DNA of 32,052 bases from Campylobacterota bacterium (lineage in GTDB: Bacteria > Campylobacterota > Campylobacteria > Campylobacterales > Sulfurimonadaceae). Position numbers and translations under genes: made by a program. Where the stretch lies: assembly GCA_013607635.1 (NCBI GenBank), contig VCAY01000013.1:1-32052 (forward strand), in the 5' to 3' direction. Every line of letters begins with the position of its first letter. Within the stretch, counting starts at the first letter, position 1. Under the pieces are notes generated by a model, which made no database searches, was not told the DNA's origin, and saw only the letters and a program-made list of their open reading frames with translations. Below, piece by piece: positions 1-7,582 of this stretch.

Positions 1-1
1 A

Positions 2-118
2 AAAGAGCGCAACGAAAAGATATTTCAGGCATATAAAGAGGGATATTCTCAGCATATGATAGCAGAGGTTATTGGCATATCGCAGCAAGCAATAGCAAAA
101 ATAATAAAAAAGTTGTAG
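2..118 (+). CDS. C-terminal fragment of a transposase-like protein with terminal helix-turn-helix (partial)
   Basis: The window opens inside a reading frame (codons from base 2) that ends with TAG at 116-118. The visible 38 residues include YKEGYSQHMIAEVIGISQQA followed by IAKIIKKL, a helix-turn-helix of the kind found at the C-terminus of some REP-associated Y1 tyrosine transposases (IS200-like) in Campylobacterota. The catalytic HUH and tyrosine motifs would lie outside the window, so the family call is inference from the HTH tail and the C-rich repeat tract just downstream. It could equally be the end of another HTH regulator. Confidence 0.45.
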   Translation, partial: KERNEKIFQAYKEGYSQHMIAEVIGISQQAIAKIIKKL

Positions 119-198
119 TTGTCACCTGACTCCCCTATTGCCCTATTGACTCCCCTATGCCCCCTATGCTACTGCTACTGGCGACCCCCTACTGTGAT
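119..198. repeat. C-rich low-complexity tract with imperfect direct repeats
   Basis: Directly after the transposase-like stop codon the + strand becomes pyrimidine-rich. GACTCCCCTAT occurs at 128-138 and again at 148-158, exactly 20 bases apart, with related CCCCCTATG and ACCCCCTACTG units up to about 193. Its composition contrasts with the AT-rich surroundings. It is too short and irregular for a CRISPR. It may be the 3' end or recognition tail of the mobile element whose last codons precede it. Confidence 0.5.
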
Positions 199-205
199 AT
201 TATTG

Positions 206-234
206 TTGACATAAAAAGACTTTTTATATATAAT
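206..234 (+). promoter_or_regulatory. Consensus sigma-70 promoter of the PIN toxin-antitoxin pair
   Basis: The -35 hexamer TTGACA (206-211) and the -10 hexamer TATAAT (229-234) are separated by 17 bases, a perfect match to the consensus. Transcription should start near 241. This excludes the ATG at 233, which lies inside the -10, as translation start of the downstream antitoxin. Confidence 0.8.
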
Positions 235-254
235 GGTTATAGTATATATAAAAG
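220..254. promoter_or_regulatory. Inverted repeat over the -10 region, probable autoregulatory operator
   Basis: CTTTTTATATATA (220-232) and TATATATAAAAG (243-254) form an inverted repeat with one extra T on the left and a 10-base spacer. It overlaps the -10 hexamer and probable start site. Type II antitoxins commonly bind such palindromes to repress their own operon; that role here is inference. Confidence 0.5.
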
Positions 255-262
255 GGGAGATG

Positions 263-517
263 ATGATAAGTGTGGGTATAGGCGAGATTCAAAAAAATAG
301 TTCCATTTTTTCTAATCTGACAGAGACTATGCAGATAGTAGATAAACGAAAGAAACAAGTTCTTGCTATGGTGTATCCTGTACAAAATATCAGCATTGTT
401 GATAAACTTGCAGGAAAGTATCACAAAAAAGTCCAACTAACACAGACAGATTTTCAGAGCATTAAAGAATCAGCAATGCAAATAGCAATGAAAGAGAAAT
501 ATGGTTTATCTTCTTGA
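263..517 (+). CDS. Phd/YefM-like antitoxin of a type II toxin-antitoxin pair
   Basis: A small protein of about 84 residues whose N-terminal half (ISVGIGEIQKNSSIF, then an IVDKRKKQVLAMVYP segment) has the layout of Phd/YefM antitoxins: a strand, a helix for DNA binding, and a basic turn leading to a hydrophobic strand. The C-terminal half is charged and helical, as expected for the toxin-neutralising tail. The start at 263 follows AGGGG at 253-257 with suitable spacing; ATG 260 abuts the Shine-Dalgarno and ATG 233 lies in the promoter. The last 17 bases overlap the PIN-domain toxin gene, the usual coupled arrangement. Family assignment is by pattern and is moderately secure; function as antitoxin rests mainly on the context. 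Confidence 0.7.
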   Translation: MISVGIGEIQKNSSIFSNLTETMQIVDKRKKQVLAMVYPVQNISIVDKLAGKYHKKVQLTQTDFQSIKESAMQIAMKEKYGLSS

Positions 518-878
518 TACAAACATCATTATACGCTTTTTGGTTGGTGATCATGAAAAACATCTGTCCGAGTGTATAAATATTTTTAAAGATATAGAGT
601 GTGCAAAACTGCAAGTTGAGATATTGGATGGTGTTTTGATGGAAGCTTTTTTTGTGTTGACGAAATTTTATAAGCTTCCTACAAATGAAGTGATTGATGA
701 TTTAAAGACTATTTTGGCTTTAAACGGAGTTGTAAATAGCAATAAAGCCATCTTGTATGAGGCACTAACTATTATAGAGGCTAAAAATATTGATTTTGTA
801 GATGCTTTAATCTGTGCAAAAAGTAGATTGCAGGGGTATGGGAAACTTAGTTTTGACAGTGATTTAAAAAAGTGTTGA
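501..878 (+). CDS. PIN-domain (VapC-type) ribonuclease toxin
   Basis: A 125-residue protein with a complete PIN domain. Asp6 lies in the N-terminal LLDTNIIIR strand, Glu48 in VLMEAFFVL, Asp98/Asp101 in the IDFVDALICA segment, and Asp119/Asp121 in SFDSDLKKC. These acidic residues form the magnesium-binding site of VapC-type RNases, which cleave tRNA or other RNA when released from their antitoxin. The length is normal for VapC. The gene starts inside the antitoxin gene (17-base overlap), so the two are translated together. All catalytic positions are present, so the toxin looks intact. The RNA target cannot be predicted from sequence. Confidence 0.85.
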   Translation: MVYLLDTNIIIRFLVGDHEKHLSECINIFKDIECAKLQVEILDGVLMEAFFVLTKFYKLPTNEVIDDLKTILALNGVVNSNKAILYEALTIIEAKNIDFVDALICAKSRLQGYGKLSFDSDLKKC

Positions 879-889
879 AGTAGTGATAC

Positions 890-903
890 AGTCTCAAAAG
901 ACT
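890..903. terminator. Short hairpin between convergent toxin and purM genes
   Basis: AGTCT (890-894), loop CAAA and AGACT (899-903) form a 5-bp hairpin that touches the purM stop codon. It has no strong U tract. It may be a weak bidirectional terminator. Confidence 0.35.
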
Positions 904-1900
904 ATACCATTACAACTTGGCGCTCGCCCTCTTTGATCTCTCCTATAAGGTAAGAACCCTCTGCTGTAGCTAACACTTTATCGACATTTTTCTCATCGAC
1001 AACCAAAATCATTCCAACACCCATATTAAAGGCTCGAAACATCTCATCACGCGCAACATGCTCACTCATTAGCTCAAAGATAGGTAGCACTTTGATGGCA
1101 TCTTGTTTCACTTCCGCCATCACATTCTCAGGTAGTACACGAGGAAGATTCTCTACAATCCCGCCACCTGTGATGTGTGCCATCGCTACGATCTCATTTT
1201 TAAGTGCTTTAAATGTTTTGACATAGATTTTTGTAGGCTCAAGCAAAGACTCAATGAGTGGTTTGCCGTTAAAATCATCATCAAATTGCATCCCCATTTT
1301 TTCAAACAGCACTTTTCTTGCCAAACTAAAACCGTTTGAGTGCAGACCCGATGAAGGAAGAGCGATCAGTTTTTGCCCCGCTTTAACAAGGCTGACGCGA
1401 TCCATCTCGCTTTTTTCTGCTACACCAACTGCAAAACCAGCAAGGTCATAATCATCCTCTGCATACATCCCCGGCATCTCTGCTGTCTCACCGCCAATGA
1501 GTGCACACTCTGCCTGTCTGCACCCCTCGGCGATCCCTGCTACTACATTGGTAGCCACATCAACTTCAAGTTTGCCCGTAGCGTAGTAGTCTAGGAAAAA
1601 TGAAGGTGTAGCGAAGTTACAAATAAGATCATTCACACACATTGCAACAAGATCGATCCCTACAGTGTTGTGGATACCGCTGTCAATAGCGAGTTTGAGT
1701 TTTGTACCCACACCATCGGTTGCAGCAAGCATCACAGGCTCTTTGTAGCCACTTGGAAGCTCAAACGCTCCGGCAAATGAGCCTATGCCGCCCATCACGC
1801 CAGGGATGGCAGTGCTTTTAACGAGTGGTTTGATATTTTCAACAAAGCTGTTACCCGCATCGATATCGACACCGGCATCTTTATAAGAGATTTGAGACAT
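902..1900 (-). CDS. purM: Phosphoribosylformylglycinamidine cyclo-ligase (AIR synthetase)
   Basis: PurM catalyses the ATP-dependent closure of FGAM to aminoimidazole ribonucleotide, the fifth step of de novo purine synthesis, in the cytoplasm. The 332-residue product has the usual family length and motifs: [10 protein letters not shown] near residue 37, [12 protein letters not shown] near 60, [11 protein letters not shown] near 137, [14 protein letters not shown] near 180 and [16 protein letters not shown] near 243. The start follows an AGGAA ribosome site embedded in the end of the upstream DUF2892 gene, only two bases after its stop, so the two are probably translationally coupled. In Campylobacter jejuni purM also lies next to coaE and dapF, as it does here. 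Confidence 0.97.
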   Translation of the reverse strand: MSQISYKDAGVDIDAGNSFVENIKPLVKSTAIPGVMGGIGSFAGAFELPSGYKEPVMLAATDGVGTKLKLAIDSGIHNTVGIDLVAMCVNDLICNFATPSFFLDYYATGKLEVDVATNVVAGIAEGCRQAECALIGGETAEMPGMYAEDDYDLAGFAVGVAEKSEMDRVSLVKAGQKLIALPSSGLHSNGFSLARKVLFEKMGMQFDDDFNGKPLIESLLEPTKIYVKTFKALKNEIVAMAHITGGGIVENLPRVLPENVMAEVKQDAIKVLPIFELMSEHVARDEMFRAFNMGVGMILVVDEKNVDKVLATAEGSYLIGEIKEGERQVVMV

Positions 1901-1902
1901 AA

Positions 1903-2091
1903 TTATTCCTGATTTGTTTGATTTGCTTCTTCGGGAAGATCACATTTTTTTGTAATAATACAAAGTGGACAAAAGTTTGTAATACCTGCGATCAGAGGAA
2001 CAACACCAAGATAAAACCTGTGGCAATGAGGGATAATCCCACCACTATTACGAATAGGTCTGCAGATTTTGCGAATTTTATTAACATCCAT
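1903..2091 (-). pseudogene. DUF2892 small membrane protein with two compensating frame shifts
   Basis: The open frame gives 62 residues: a normal start (MDVNKIRKICRPIR), a non-hydrophobic stretch (NSGGIIPHCHR), then a typical DUF2892 end (LGVVPLIAGITNFCPLC). Read one base over, the middle (about 2013-2050) encodes IVVGLSLIATGF, exactly the transmembrane segment expected in DUF2892. An extra base near 2049 (CGTAATAG) and a missing T near 2013 (GGTTTTATC) would explain both joints. Thus the gene is either damaged by two indels or the sequence carries two errors. DUF2892 proteins are tiny inner-membrane proteins of unknown function, often near sulfur or rhodanese genes. The gene sits 2 bases upstream of purM. 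Confidence 0.7.
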
Positions 2092-2179
2092 TTTCTTATC
2101 TTAACTTAAATATTTCGTAATTATATCAATATTAAGTAAAATTAATCCAAAAGTAGATAAAATCGCGCTCAGGCTAATG

Positions 2180-2255
2180 AACTTATTAGGCAACTCTAAA
2201 CGAGGACAAATCTTCGCTTCGCTCTGAGCCTCTTATTGGAGCTACCTAATAAGTT
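2180..2255. repeat. Palindromic element 1: conserved 25-nt core with site-specific inverted-repeat arms
   Basis: AACTTATTAGG (2180-2190) is perfectly inverted at 2245-2255, and pairing continues inward imperfectly to about 2204. The centre (2205-2229) reads GACAAATC...TCTGAGC and matches the centre of the second element at 3448-3472 in 21 of 25 positions, while the arms of the two elements are unrelated. It lies between divergent genes, so it terminates neither. It ends 21 bases before the speE-like start codon, within the probable leader. Confidence 0.8.
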
Positions 2256-2276
2256 AAAAAAAGGGAACAAAGAGAT

Positions 2277-2819
2277 ATGAAACAATTTATCTACAACGAA
2301 ATGATGGTACATATACCACTGTGTACACATAAAGAGCCAAAAAATGTTTTGATCGTTGGACAAAACGGTGAAGCTTTGGCAAAAGAGGTTGCAAAGCACG
2401 AGGGTATTACATGTAACACTGTTGCAGATGCCAATGGACTGAGAGATGCAACTGAGAACGGGTATGATGTAGTGATCTCTGAGATTGAATATGATGCAGC
2501 AGTGCTTGCACACTATAACAGAGTATTAAATGAAGAGGGTTTGTTAGTGACTAAACACCCTGAGCTAGAGGATATTGAGGCTAACAAACAGATGATGGAG
2601 ATTTTGGGAAAATATGCAAAAATCATCATGCCTTACAACTTGGGTAACTGTCAAACAGCACTTTTGGCTTCAAAATGTTACCATCCAACGGCAGATATCA
2701 TCTTGCACCGTGCCGATATGCTTGATGGGCTTGAATATTACAATTCAGATGTTCACCCCGCAGCGTTTGCGATGGGCAACTACATCCGCAAAGCATATCT
2801 TGGGGTGATTAAAAACTAA
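2277..2819 (+). CDS. Spermidine synthase-like protein, N-terminally short
   Basis: The 180-residue product resembles the C-terminal two thirds of epsilonproteobacterial SpeE: YNEMMVHIPLCTHKEPKNVL leads into the Rossmann strand (VLIVG), and YYNSDVHPAAFAM near residue 153 matches the end of Helicobacter SpeE (YYNEDIHRAAFAL). SpeE transfers aminopropyl from decarboxylated SAM to putrescine. About 60-80 N-terminal residues, which form the beta-domain used in oligomerisation and part of the active site, are absent, and the usual glycine-rich GGGDGG loop reads VGQNGEAL. Activity is therefore uncertain. AAAGGGAA precedes the start at suitable distance. The stop overlaps the coaE start (TAATG), and speE-coaE adjacency is also known in Helicobacter pylori. 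Confidence 0.75.
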   Translation: MKQFIYNEMMVHIPLCTHKEPKNVLIVGQNGEALAKEVAKHEGITCNTVADANGLRDATENGYDVVISEIEYDAAVLAHYNRVLNEEGLLVTKHPELEDIEANKQMMEILGKYAKIIMPYNLGNCQTALLASKCYHPTADIILHRADMLDGLEYYNSDVHPAAFAMGNYIRKAYLGVIKN

Positions 2820-3418
2820 TGGCGTTTGCGTATGCCATAGCACTCACAGGAGGGATCGCAACAGGTAAGAGTACAGTTGCTTCTTTGCTAGCACTTAATG
2901 GTATGCGTGTTATAGATGCTGATACCATCTCGCATCAGATTTTAGATGCATCGAGTGGGTGGGTGGCAGATGTTTTTGGCTCAGAGTATGTGAGCGCTAA
3001 CAACAAAGTTGATCGCACAAAGTTAGGGGCATATATCTTTTCACATCCTGAGGCAAAAAAAACGCTTGAAGAGTATTTGCACCCTAAAATCAAAGCAGAG
3101 ATAAAAAAACAAAGTCATAAACAAGATCAGTTTGAGTTTCCTTACCTTATCGATATCCCACTTTTTTTTGAAAACGGCAACTATCCCATCAAAGAGAGTG
3201 TCGTTGTTTATACACCAAGCGATATTCAGGTAGAGCGATTTATGAAGCGAAACGGTTTTAGCAAGGAGGAATCACTTAGGCGTATAGCATCGCAGATGGA
3301 TATAGATGCAAAAAAAGCAAAAGCGACATGGGTGATAGACAATTCTAAAGATTTGAAGCATTTGCAAAATGAGGTGGAGTTGTTTGTAGAAAAAATAAAA
3401 AAGCAGTATAACAAATAA
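2819..3418 (+). CDS. coaE: Dephospho-CoA kinase
   Basis: CoaE phosphorylates the 3'-hydroxyl of dephospho-CoA with ATP, the last step of coenzyme A synthesis. The 199-residue protein has normal length. The P-loop GGIATGKSTVASLL lies at residues 11-24, the DADTISHQ acceptor-site motif near 34, and a LIDIPLFFENG segment (the family's dxPLLfE motif) near 111. The start codon shares its A with the TAA of the speE-like gene, so translation is coupled. The stop codon lies inside the left arm of palindromic element 2. Confidence 0.94.
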   Translation: MAFAYAIALTGGIATGKSTVASLLALNGMRVIDADTISHQILDASSGWVADVFGSEYVSANNKVDRTKLGAYIFSHPEAKKTLEEYLHPKIKAEIKKQSHKQDQFEFPYLIDIPLFFENGNYPIKESVVVYTPSDIQVERFMKRNGFSKEESLRRIASQMDIDAKKAKATWVIDNSKDLKHLQNEVELFVEKIKKQYNK

Positions 3419-3505
3419 GCGCCTTGTAAAATATCTGAAAATATAACGACAAATCCTCCCTTTGGTCTGAGCATTATATTTCCAGATATTTTACAAGGCT
3501 TATTG
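3412..3505. repeat. Palindromic element 2: same core, different and longer perfect arms
   Basis: CCTTGTAAAATATCTG and its upstream G (3421-3437) are perfectly inverted at 3485-3501 (17 bp). With a 2-base bulge the arms continue outward through the coaE stop codon (CAAATAAG near 3412 against CTTATTG at 3499-3505), and inward for 9 more near-perfect pairs. The central 25 bases (3448-3472) match element 1. Core positions 12 and 18 differ between the two copies but stay complementary (G/C at 2216/2222, C/G at 3459/3465). Confidence 0.85.
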
Positions 3506-3538
3506 TAATGAGAGTAGGGATAGAAGGAGAAAACAACT

Positions 3539-4300
3539 ATGTTACATGTAGCAAAATACAGCGCAAACGGCAATGACTTTGTGATCTTTCATGATGATGC
3601 AAAAAAAGAGAGAGGTGAACTTGCTAAAATTTTGTGCCACAGGCAAGATGGTGTCGGTGCGGATGGTTTGATCGTGGTGGTGCCGCATGAGCAGTACGAT
3701 TTTGAGTGGGAGTTTTACAACTCCGATGGAAGTTATGCCGCAATGTGTGGTAACGGTAGCCGTGCGTGTGCCCATTATGCTTACAATCACAATCTTGCAT
3801 CTGCAAATATGGCATTTTTAACAGGTGCAGGGGTGATCCATGCGCAGGTGAGTGAAAATACTGAGCGCACAGGGATGGTGATGAGTGAACTGACTCCCCC
3901 AGAGGTGCTTGAGCAAAACATAGAGCATAACGGTAAAATCTGGTGGCTTATCAATACAGGTGTGCCGCATCTTGTTTGTTTGCAAGGGGATGTTGAGCAT
4001 TTTAACATTGAAGAGGTGAGAGAGCTACGATATAAATACAATGCCAATATCAATATATGCTGTGTTACAAACGATGGCAATATGTTTGTTAGAACCTATG
4101 AGCGGGGTGTGGAGGATGAAACACTCGCGTGTGGTACAGGGATGGCTGCGTGTTTTTACAGAGCGTTTTTAGAGCAAAAAGTACAAAACAACATCGAAGT
4201 GTATCCAACAAGTAAAGAGACCCTCTATCTTGGTTATAATGGTAAAACGATCACTTTCAAAGGAAGAGTGAAAAAGACTTTTGAGACAGACTGGGAATAG
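3539..4300 (+). CDS. dapF: Diaminopimelate epimerase
   Basis: DapF interconverts LL- and meso-diaminopimelate by a two-cysteine, cofactor-free mechanism, feeding lysine and peptidoglycan synthesis. The 253-residue protein carries the first catalytic cysteine at Cys70 (MCGNGSRACAHYA) and the second near residue 199 (LACGTGMAACF). The N-terminal YSANGNDFVIF and the FYNSDGS segment are also typical. A GAAGGAGAAAAC ribosome site precedes ATG 3539. It is co-directional with coaE, as in Campylobacter, with palindromic element 2 in the gap. Confidence 0.96.
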   Translation: MLHVAKYSANGNDFVIFHDDAKKERGELAKILCHRQDGVGADGLIVVVPHEQYDFEWEFYNSDGSYAAMCGNGSRACAHYAYNHNLASANMAFLTGAGVIHAQVSENTERTGMVMSELTPPEVLEQNIEHNGKIWWLINTGVPHLVCLQGDVEHFNIEEVRELRYKYNANINICCVTNDGNMFVRTYERGVEDETLACGTGMAACFYRAFLEQKVQNNIEVYPTSKETLYLGYNGKTITFKGRVKKTFETDWE

Positions 4301-4314
4301 TCCAAAAAGGACTA
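4298..4314. terminator. Hairpin between convergent dapF and prfA
   Basis: TAGTCC (4298-4303), AAAAA, GGACTA (4309-4314) form a 6-bp stem that contains the stop codons of both convergent genes. It is symmetric, so it could serve both strands. No long U tract follows. Confidence 0.45.
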
Positions 4315-5379
4315 CAATCCCGCAGCCTCAACGATTTTAGCTTGAGTGTCGGCGATAAGCGGCTCGATGATCTCATCGAAAAGTCCCCCACCCATAATCT
4401 CTTGGAGTCTGTAGAGTGTGAGGTTGATGCGGTGATCGCTGATACGGTTTTGCGGGTAGTTGTAGGTTCTAATGCGCCCACTTCTATCCCCTGTTCCAAC
4501 TTGTGCAGCGCGCTCAGCGGCGTTGGCTGATTGTTGCTCTTGCATCTCGATCTTATAAAGGCGAGATTTAAGCACTTTCATCGCTTTTTCTTTGTTTTTG
4601 TGTTGCGATTTTTGATCTTGGTTGGTAACCACAATGCCTGTTGGCAAGTGGGTGATACGCACAGCTGAATCGGTTGTGTTGACCGACTGCCCACCACAAC
4701 CACTTGAGCGCATCACATCGATTTTTAGATCGGCATCTTTGATCTCGATCTCAACATCATCAACCTCAGGCATGATCGCTACCGTAATAGCTGAGGTGTG
4801 TACACGCCCTTGGGACTCAGTTGCCGGAACACGTTGGACTCGGTGTGTACCTGCTTCATATTTCAATCGGCTATAAACCTGCTCCCCTTTAATGAGTGCT
4901 ACCACCTCTTTGTATCCACCCGCTTCAGAAGCAGAGGTGTTTATGATCTCGATCTTCCAACCCTTAAGGTCGGCATAGCGGGTGTAGGCATCAAACATAT
5001 CTCCAACAAAAATAGCAGCCTCATCACCACCGGCACCTGCGCGAAGCTCCATGATGATATTGCGATCATCGTTTGGATCTTTGGGCAGCATTAGCATTTT
5101 GATCTCCTCTTCAAGAGCCGGTACTTGAGGTTCAAGCTCTTTGAGCTCCTCTTTTGCCATATCTGCCATCTCAGGATCTGTAAGCATCTCTTTGGAGTCG
5201 TTGATCTCTTGGATAAGTGCTTGATACTCTTTGGCTTTTTCTACGATAGGTAAGAGTGAAGATTGTTCTTTGGAGAGTTCTGTCATCTTTTTGATGTCAG
5301 AGGTGATGTCAGGTGAGCTTAGCAGTTTGCTAAGCTCATTATAGCGATTGATAAACGGGGTAAGTTTATCTGCTAACAT
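4312..5379 (-). CDS. prfA: Peptide chain release factor 1
   Basis: RF1 reads UAA and UAG in the ribosomal A site and triggers peptide release. The 355-residue product has the universal GGQ motif in [17 protein letters not shown] (about residue 226) and the PAT stop-codon-reading tripeptide in [15 protein letters not shown] (about 184), which identifies RF1 and not RF2 (SPF). The C-terminal [17 protein letters not shown] segment is also typical. It lies 13 bases downstream of rpsT on the same strand; rpsT and prfA are neighbours in Helicobacter too. Confidence 0.97.
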   Translation of the reverse strand: MLADKLTPFINRYNELSKLLSSPDITSDIKKMTELSKEQSSLLPIVEKAKEYQALIQEINDSKEMLTDPEMADMAKEELKELEPQVPALEEEIKMLMLPKDPNDDRNIIMELRAGAGGDEAAIFVGDMFDAYTRYADLKGWKIEIINTSASEAGGYKEVVALIKGEQVYSRLKYEAGTHRVQRVPATESQGRVHTSAITVAIMPEVDDVEIEIKDADLKIDVMRSSGCGGQSVNTTDSAVRITHLPTGIVVTNQDQKSQHKNKEKAMKVLKSRLYKIEMQEQQSANAAERAAQVGTGDRSGRIRTYNYPQNRISDHRINLTLYRLQEIMGGGLFDEIIEPLIADTQAKIVEAAGL

Positions 5380-5392
5380 TATAAGGTTAGCC

Positions 5393-5653
5393 TTACAGAG
5401 CGTTTACAGCTTTGTGTAGACGGCTCACTTTTCTAGCAGCAGTCTCTTTTTTAAGGATCCCTTTGCTTACAAATTTGTGAATTTGTTGGTTGGCTACTTT
5501 AAGTGCAGCAGCTGCTTCCTCTTTGTTCCCTGCATCAACTGCAGCGCGAACATCCTTTACAATGTTTTTAAGACGAGTTCTATAGAAACGATTACGCTCA
5601 GTGCGAACGATAGTTTGGCGAATTCTCTTAATTGATGACTTGTGATTTGCCAT
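5393..5653 (-). CDS. rpsT: 30S ribosomal protein S20
   Basis: S20 binds 16S rRNA early in 30S assembly. The 86-residue, very basic protein begins [17 protein letters not shown] and ends [19 protein letters not shown], both standard for the family. An AAGGA ribosome site precedes the start. It is transcribed away from glmM, so the 5654-5790 gap is a divergent promoter region. Confidence 0.97.
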   Translation of the reverse strand: MANHKSSIKRIRQTIVRTERNRFYRTRLKNIVKDVRAAVDAGNKEEAAAALKVANQQIHKFVSKGILKKETAARKVSRLHKAVNAL

Positions 5654-5790
5654 TAATTTATCCTTCTTGGAAATTTAGGTGCGAAATACTAGCTTAAAAA
5701 TAATTAAAATTAAGTTAAGTGGTGGTAAAATACTCAAGTTTTCGCTTATGTGAATCGAAGGTTGAGATATTTTATAAAAGAGAGCAGAAA

Positions 5791-7131
5791 ATGAAACTAT
5801 TTGGAACAGACGGCGTACGGGGTGAGGCTGGAGCTTTTTTAAGTGCTGAGGTGGCTATGAAGGTAGCTATGGCGGCTGGGATCTATCTTAAAAGCAAAGC
5901 ACTAACCAATAAGATACTTGTAGGAAAAGATACGCGTCGTAGTGGATATATGATCGAAAATGCGATTGTTTGCGGACTTACTGCTGTGGGGTATGATGTG
6001 ATCGAGGTTGGACCGATGCCTACACCTGCTATTGCGTTTATTACCGAAAATATGCGTTGTGATGCGGGGATCATGATCTCAGCTTCGCACAACTCTTTTG
6101 AAGATAACGGGATCAAATTTTTTGATGCACACGGAGATAAGTTCTCCACCGATGTGGAGCAAGAGATAGAAAATATTTACTTCGATAAGGCAAAACTGCA
6201 AGCCTCGCAGGTGACCGGCAAAGCGATAGGTAAGGCAAAGCGGATCGATGATGTGATTGGGCGCTACATTGTACAGCTGAAAAACTCTTTTCCTGTAGAG
6301 ATGACTTTGCAGGGGATGCGCATTGTGCTTGATACCGCCAATGGTGCGGCGTACAAGGTGGCACCTACAATTTTAGAGGAGCTTGGTGCTGAGGTGGTTG
6401 TATTGCATAATGAGCCAAACGGTTTTAATATTAACGAGGATTGTGGAGCATTATACACTAAAGATCTTAAAAACAATGTGATCAAGTACCGCGCCGATCT
6501 TGGGATTGCTTTAGATGGTGATGCTGACAGGCTTGTGGTTGTGGATGAGCAAGGGGAGGTGATCGATGGGGATCAGCTCCTTGGTGCGCTTGGATTGTTT
6601 CTCAAAAACAAGGGTTGTCTCAAAGGTGACGGTGTTGTTGCAACGGTGATGAGTAACGGTGCTTTGGAGGATTATTTACAAGAAAACGGACTGCAGCTGC
6701 ATCGAAGCAATGTGGGTGACAAATATGTTTTAGAGATTATGAAAAACGAAAAGATCAACTTTGGCGGGGAGCAAAGTGGGCATATTATCTTTGGTGATTT
6801 TGCCAAAACGGGTGATGGGCTGGTAGCTGCACTGCAGGTTTTGGCACTCATCATCTCAAGTGGTAAAAAAGCTTCTGAGGTGTTACGTCCGTTTGCGCTC
6901 TATCCACAAAAGTTGGTAAACATCAATGTCAAAGAGAAAAAGCCACTTGCGTCGATCGAAGGTTTGGCAGAGATGCTTCAGAGTTTAGAAAAAGAGCATA
7001 TTCGCCACCTTATTCGCTATAGTGGAACAGAGAATAAGCTTAGAGTACTGCTTGAAGCGAGTGATGCAACGCTGATGGATAAACGGATGGATGAGCTTGT
7101 AGATTTTTTCAAAAAAGCGCTCAATGGATAA
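5791..7131 (+). CDS. glmM: Phosphoglucosamine mutase
   Basis: GlmM converts glucosamine-6-phosphate to glucosamine-1-phosphate for UDP-GlcNAc, peptidoglycan and LPS synthesis. From ATG 5791 the product is 446 residues, the normal family length, starting [14 protein letters not shown]. The phosphoserine loop [12 protein letters not shown] places the catalytic serine at Ser99. The metal loop [15 protein letters not shown] lies near 238, the sugar-binding GGEQSGH near 323 and the phosphate-binding [12 protein letters not shown] near 405. An upstream in-frame GTG/ATG extension (5719) adds residues absent from the family, so 5791 is preferred. The 3' end overlaps lspA by 8 bases. Confidence 0.96.
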   Translation: MKLFGTDGVRGEAGAFLSAEVAMKVAMAAGIYLKSKALTNKILVGKDTRRSGYMIENAIVCGLTAVGYDVIEVGPMPTPAIAFITENMRCDAGIMISASHNSFEDNGIKFFDAHGDKFSTDVEQEIENIYFDKAKLQASQVTGKAIGKAKRIDDVIGRYIVQLKNSFPVEMTLQGMRIVLDTANGAAYKVAPTILEELGAEVVVLHNEPNGFNINEDCGALYTKDLKNNVIKYRADLGIALDGDADRLVVVDEQGEVIDGDQLLGALGLFLKNKGCLKGDGVVATVMSNGALEDYLQENGLQLHRSNVGDKYVLEIMKNEKINFGGEQSGHIIFGDFAKTGDGLVAALQVLALIISSGKKASEVLRPFALYPQKLVNINVKEKKPLASIEGLAEMLQSLEKEHIRHLIRYSGTENKLRVLLEASDATLMDKRMDELVDFFKKALNG

Positions 7132-7582
7132 GCAAAAACAAGTACAATTTCTCGCGATACTCCTTTTAAGCATCGCTGGAGTATTCATCGTCGATCAAAA
7201 CATCAAGTCGCTCTTTGTGGATGGGTACCGCTATTATGGCGAGTGTATCGATCTTGTGCTTGTGTACAACAAGGGTGTTGCGTTTTCGATGTTTGCGTTT
7301 TTGGATGGGTACCTTAAATATATCCAGATTCTGTTTGTGCTGGGTGTTTTTGGGTATGTGGTCTATCTACAAAAGCTGTGCTACGCCTTTGGAGCAGGGC
7401 TTATTCTCGGTGGGGCGATCTCTAACATCTATGACAGGTTTATTCATGGCGGGGTTGTTGATATGGTGTATTGGCACTGCGGGTTTGATTTCGCGGTGTT
7501 TAATTTTGCCGATGTGATGATCGATGTGGGTGTAGTGTGGCTGTTGGTTTTTAATTTCAAGCCACATTTGTGCAAGAATTAA
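7124..7582 (+). CDS. lspA: Lipoprotein signal peptidase (signal peptidase II), original copy
   Basis: LspA cleaves the signal peptide of diacylglyceryl-modified prolipoproteins in the inner membrane. The 152-residue protein has four hydrophobic segments and the aspartyl protease motifs: VDQNIKSLF near residue 23, NKGVAFSMF near 54, [16 protein letters not shown] near 103 and [12 protein letters not shown] near 127. The start overlaps the glmM stop (ATGGATAA), giving the glmM-lspA order seen in Helicobacter. All of it except the first 11 codons is repeated downstream. Confidence 0.93.
   Translation: MDKQKQVQFLAILLLSIAGVFIVDQNIKSLFVDGYRYYGECIDLVLVYNKGVAFSMFAFLDGYLKYIQILFVLGVFGYVVYLQKLCYAFGAGLILGGAISNIYDRFIHGGVVDMVYWHCGFDFAVFNFADVMIDVGVVWLLVFNFKPHLCKN

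Noticed and set aside
128-158. CRISPR-like repeats (GACTCCCCTAT twice, 20 bases apart)
   Set aside because: Only two full copies, units too short, spacers C-rich and similar to the repeat, and no cas genes nearby.
224-436. Minus-strand 70-residue open frame
   Set aside because: It overlaps the well-supported antitoxin gene and its promoter and has no family resemblance or ribosome site.
2180-3505. Integron attC sites as an explanation for the two palindromic elements
   Set aside because: No integrase, no R/L box consensus, and the genes between are housekeeping genes in a conserved order.
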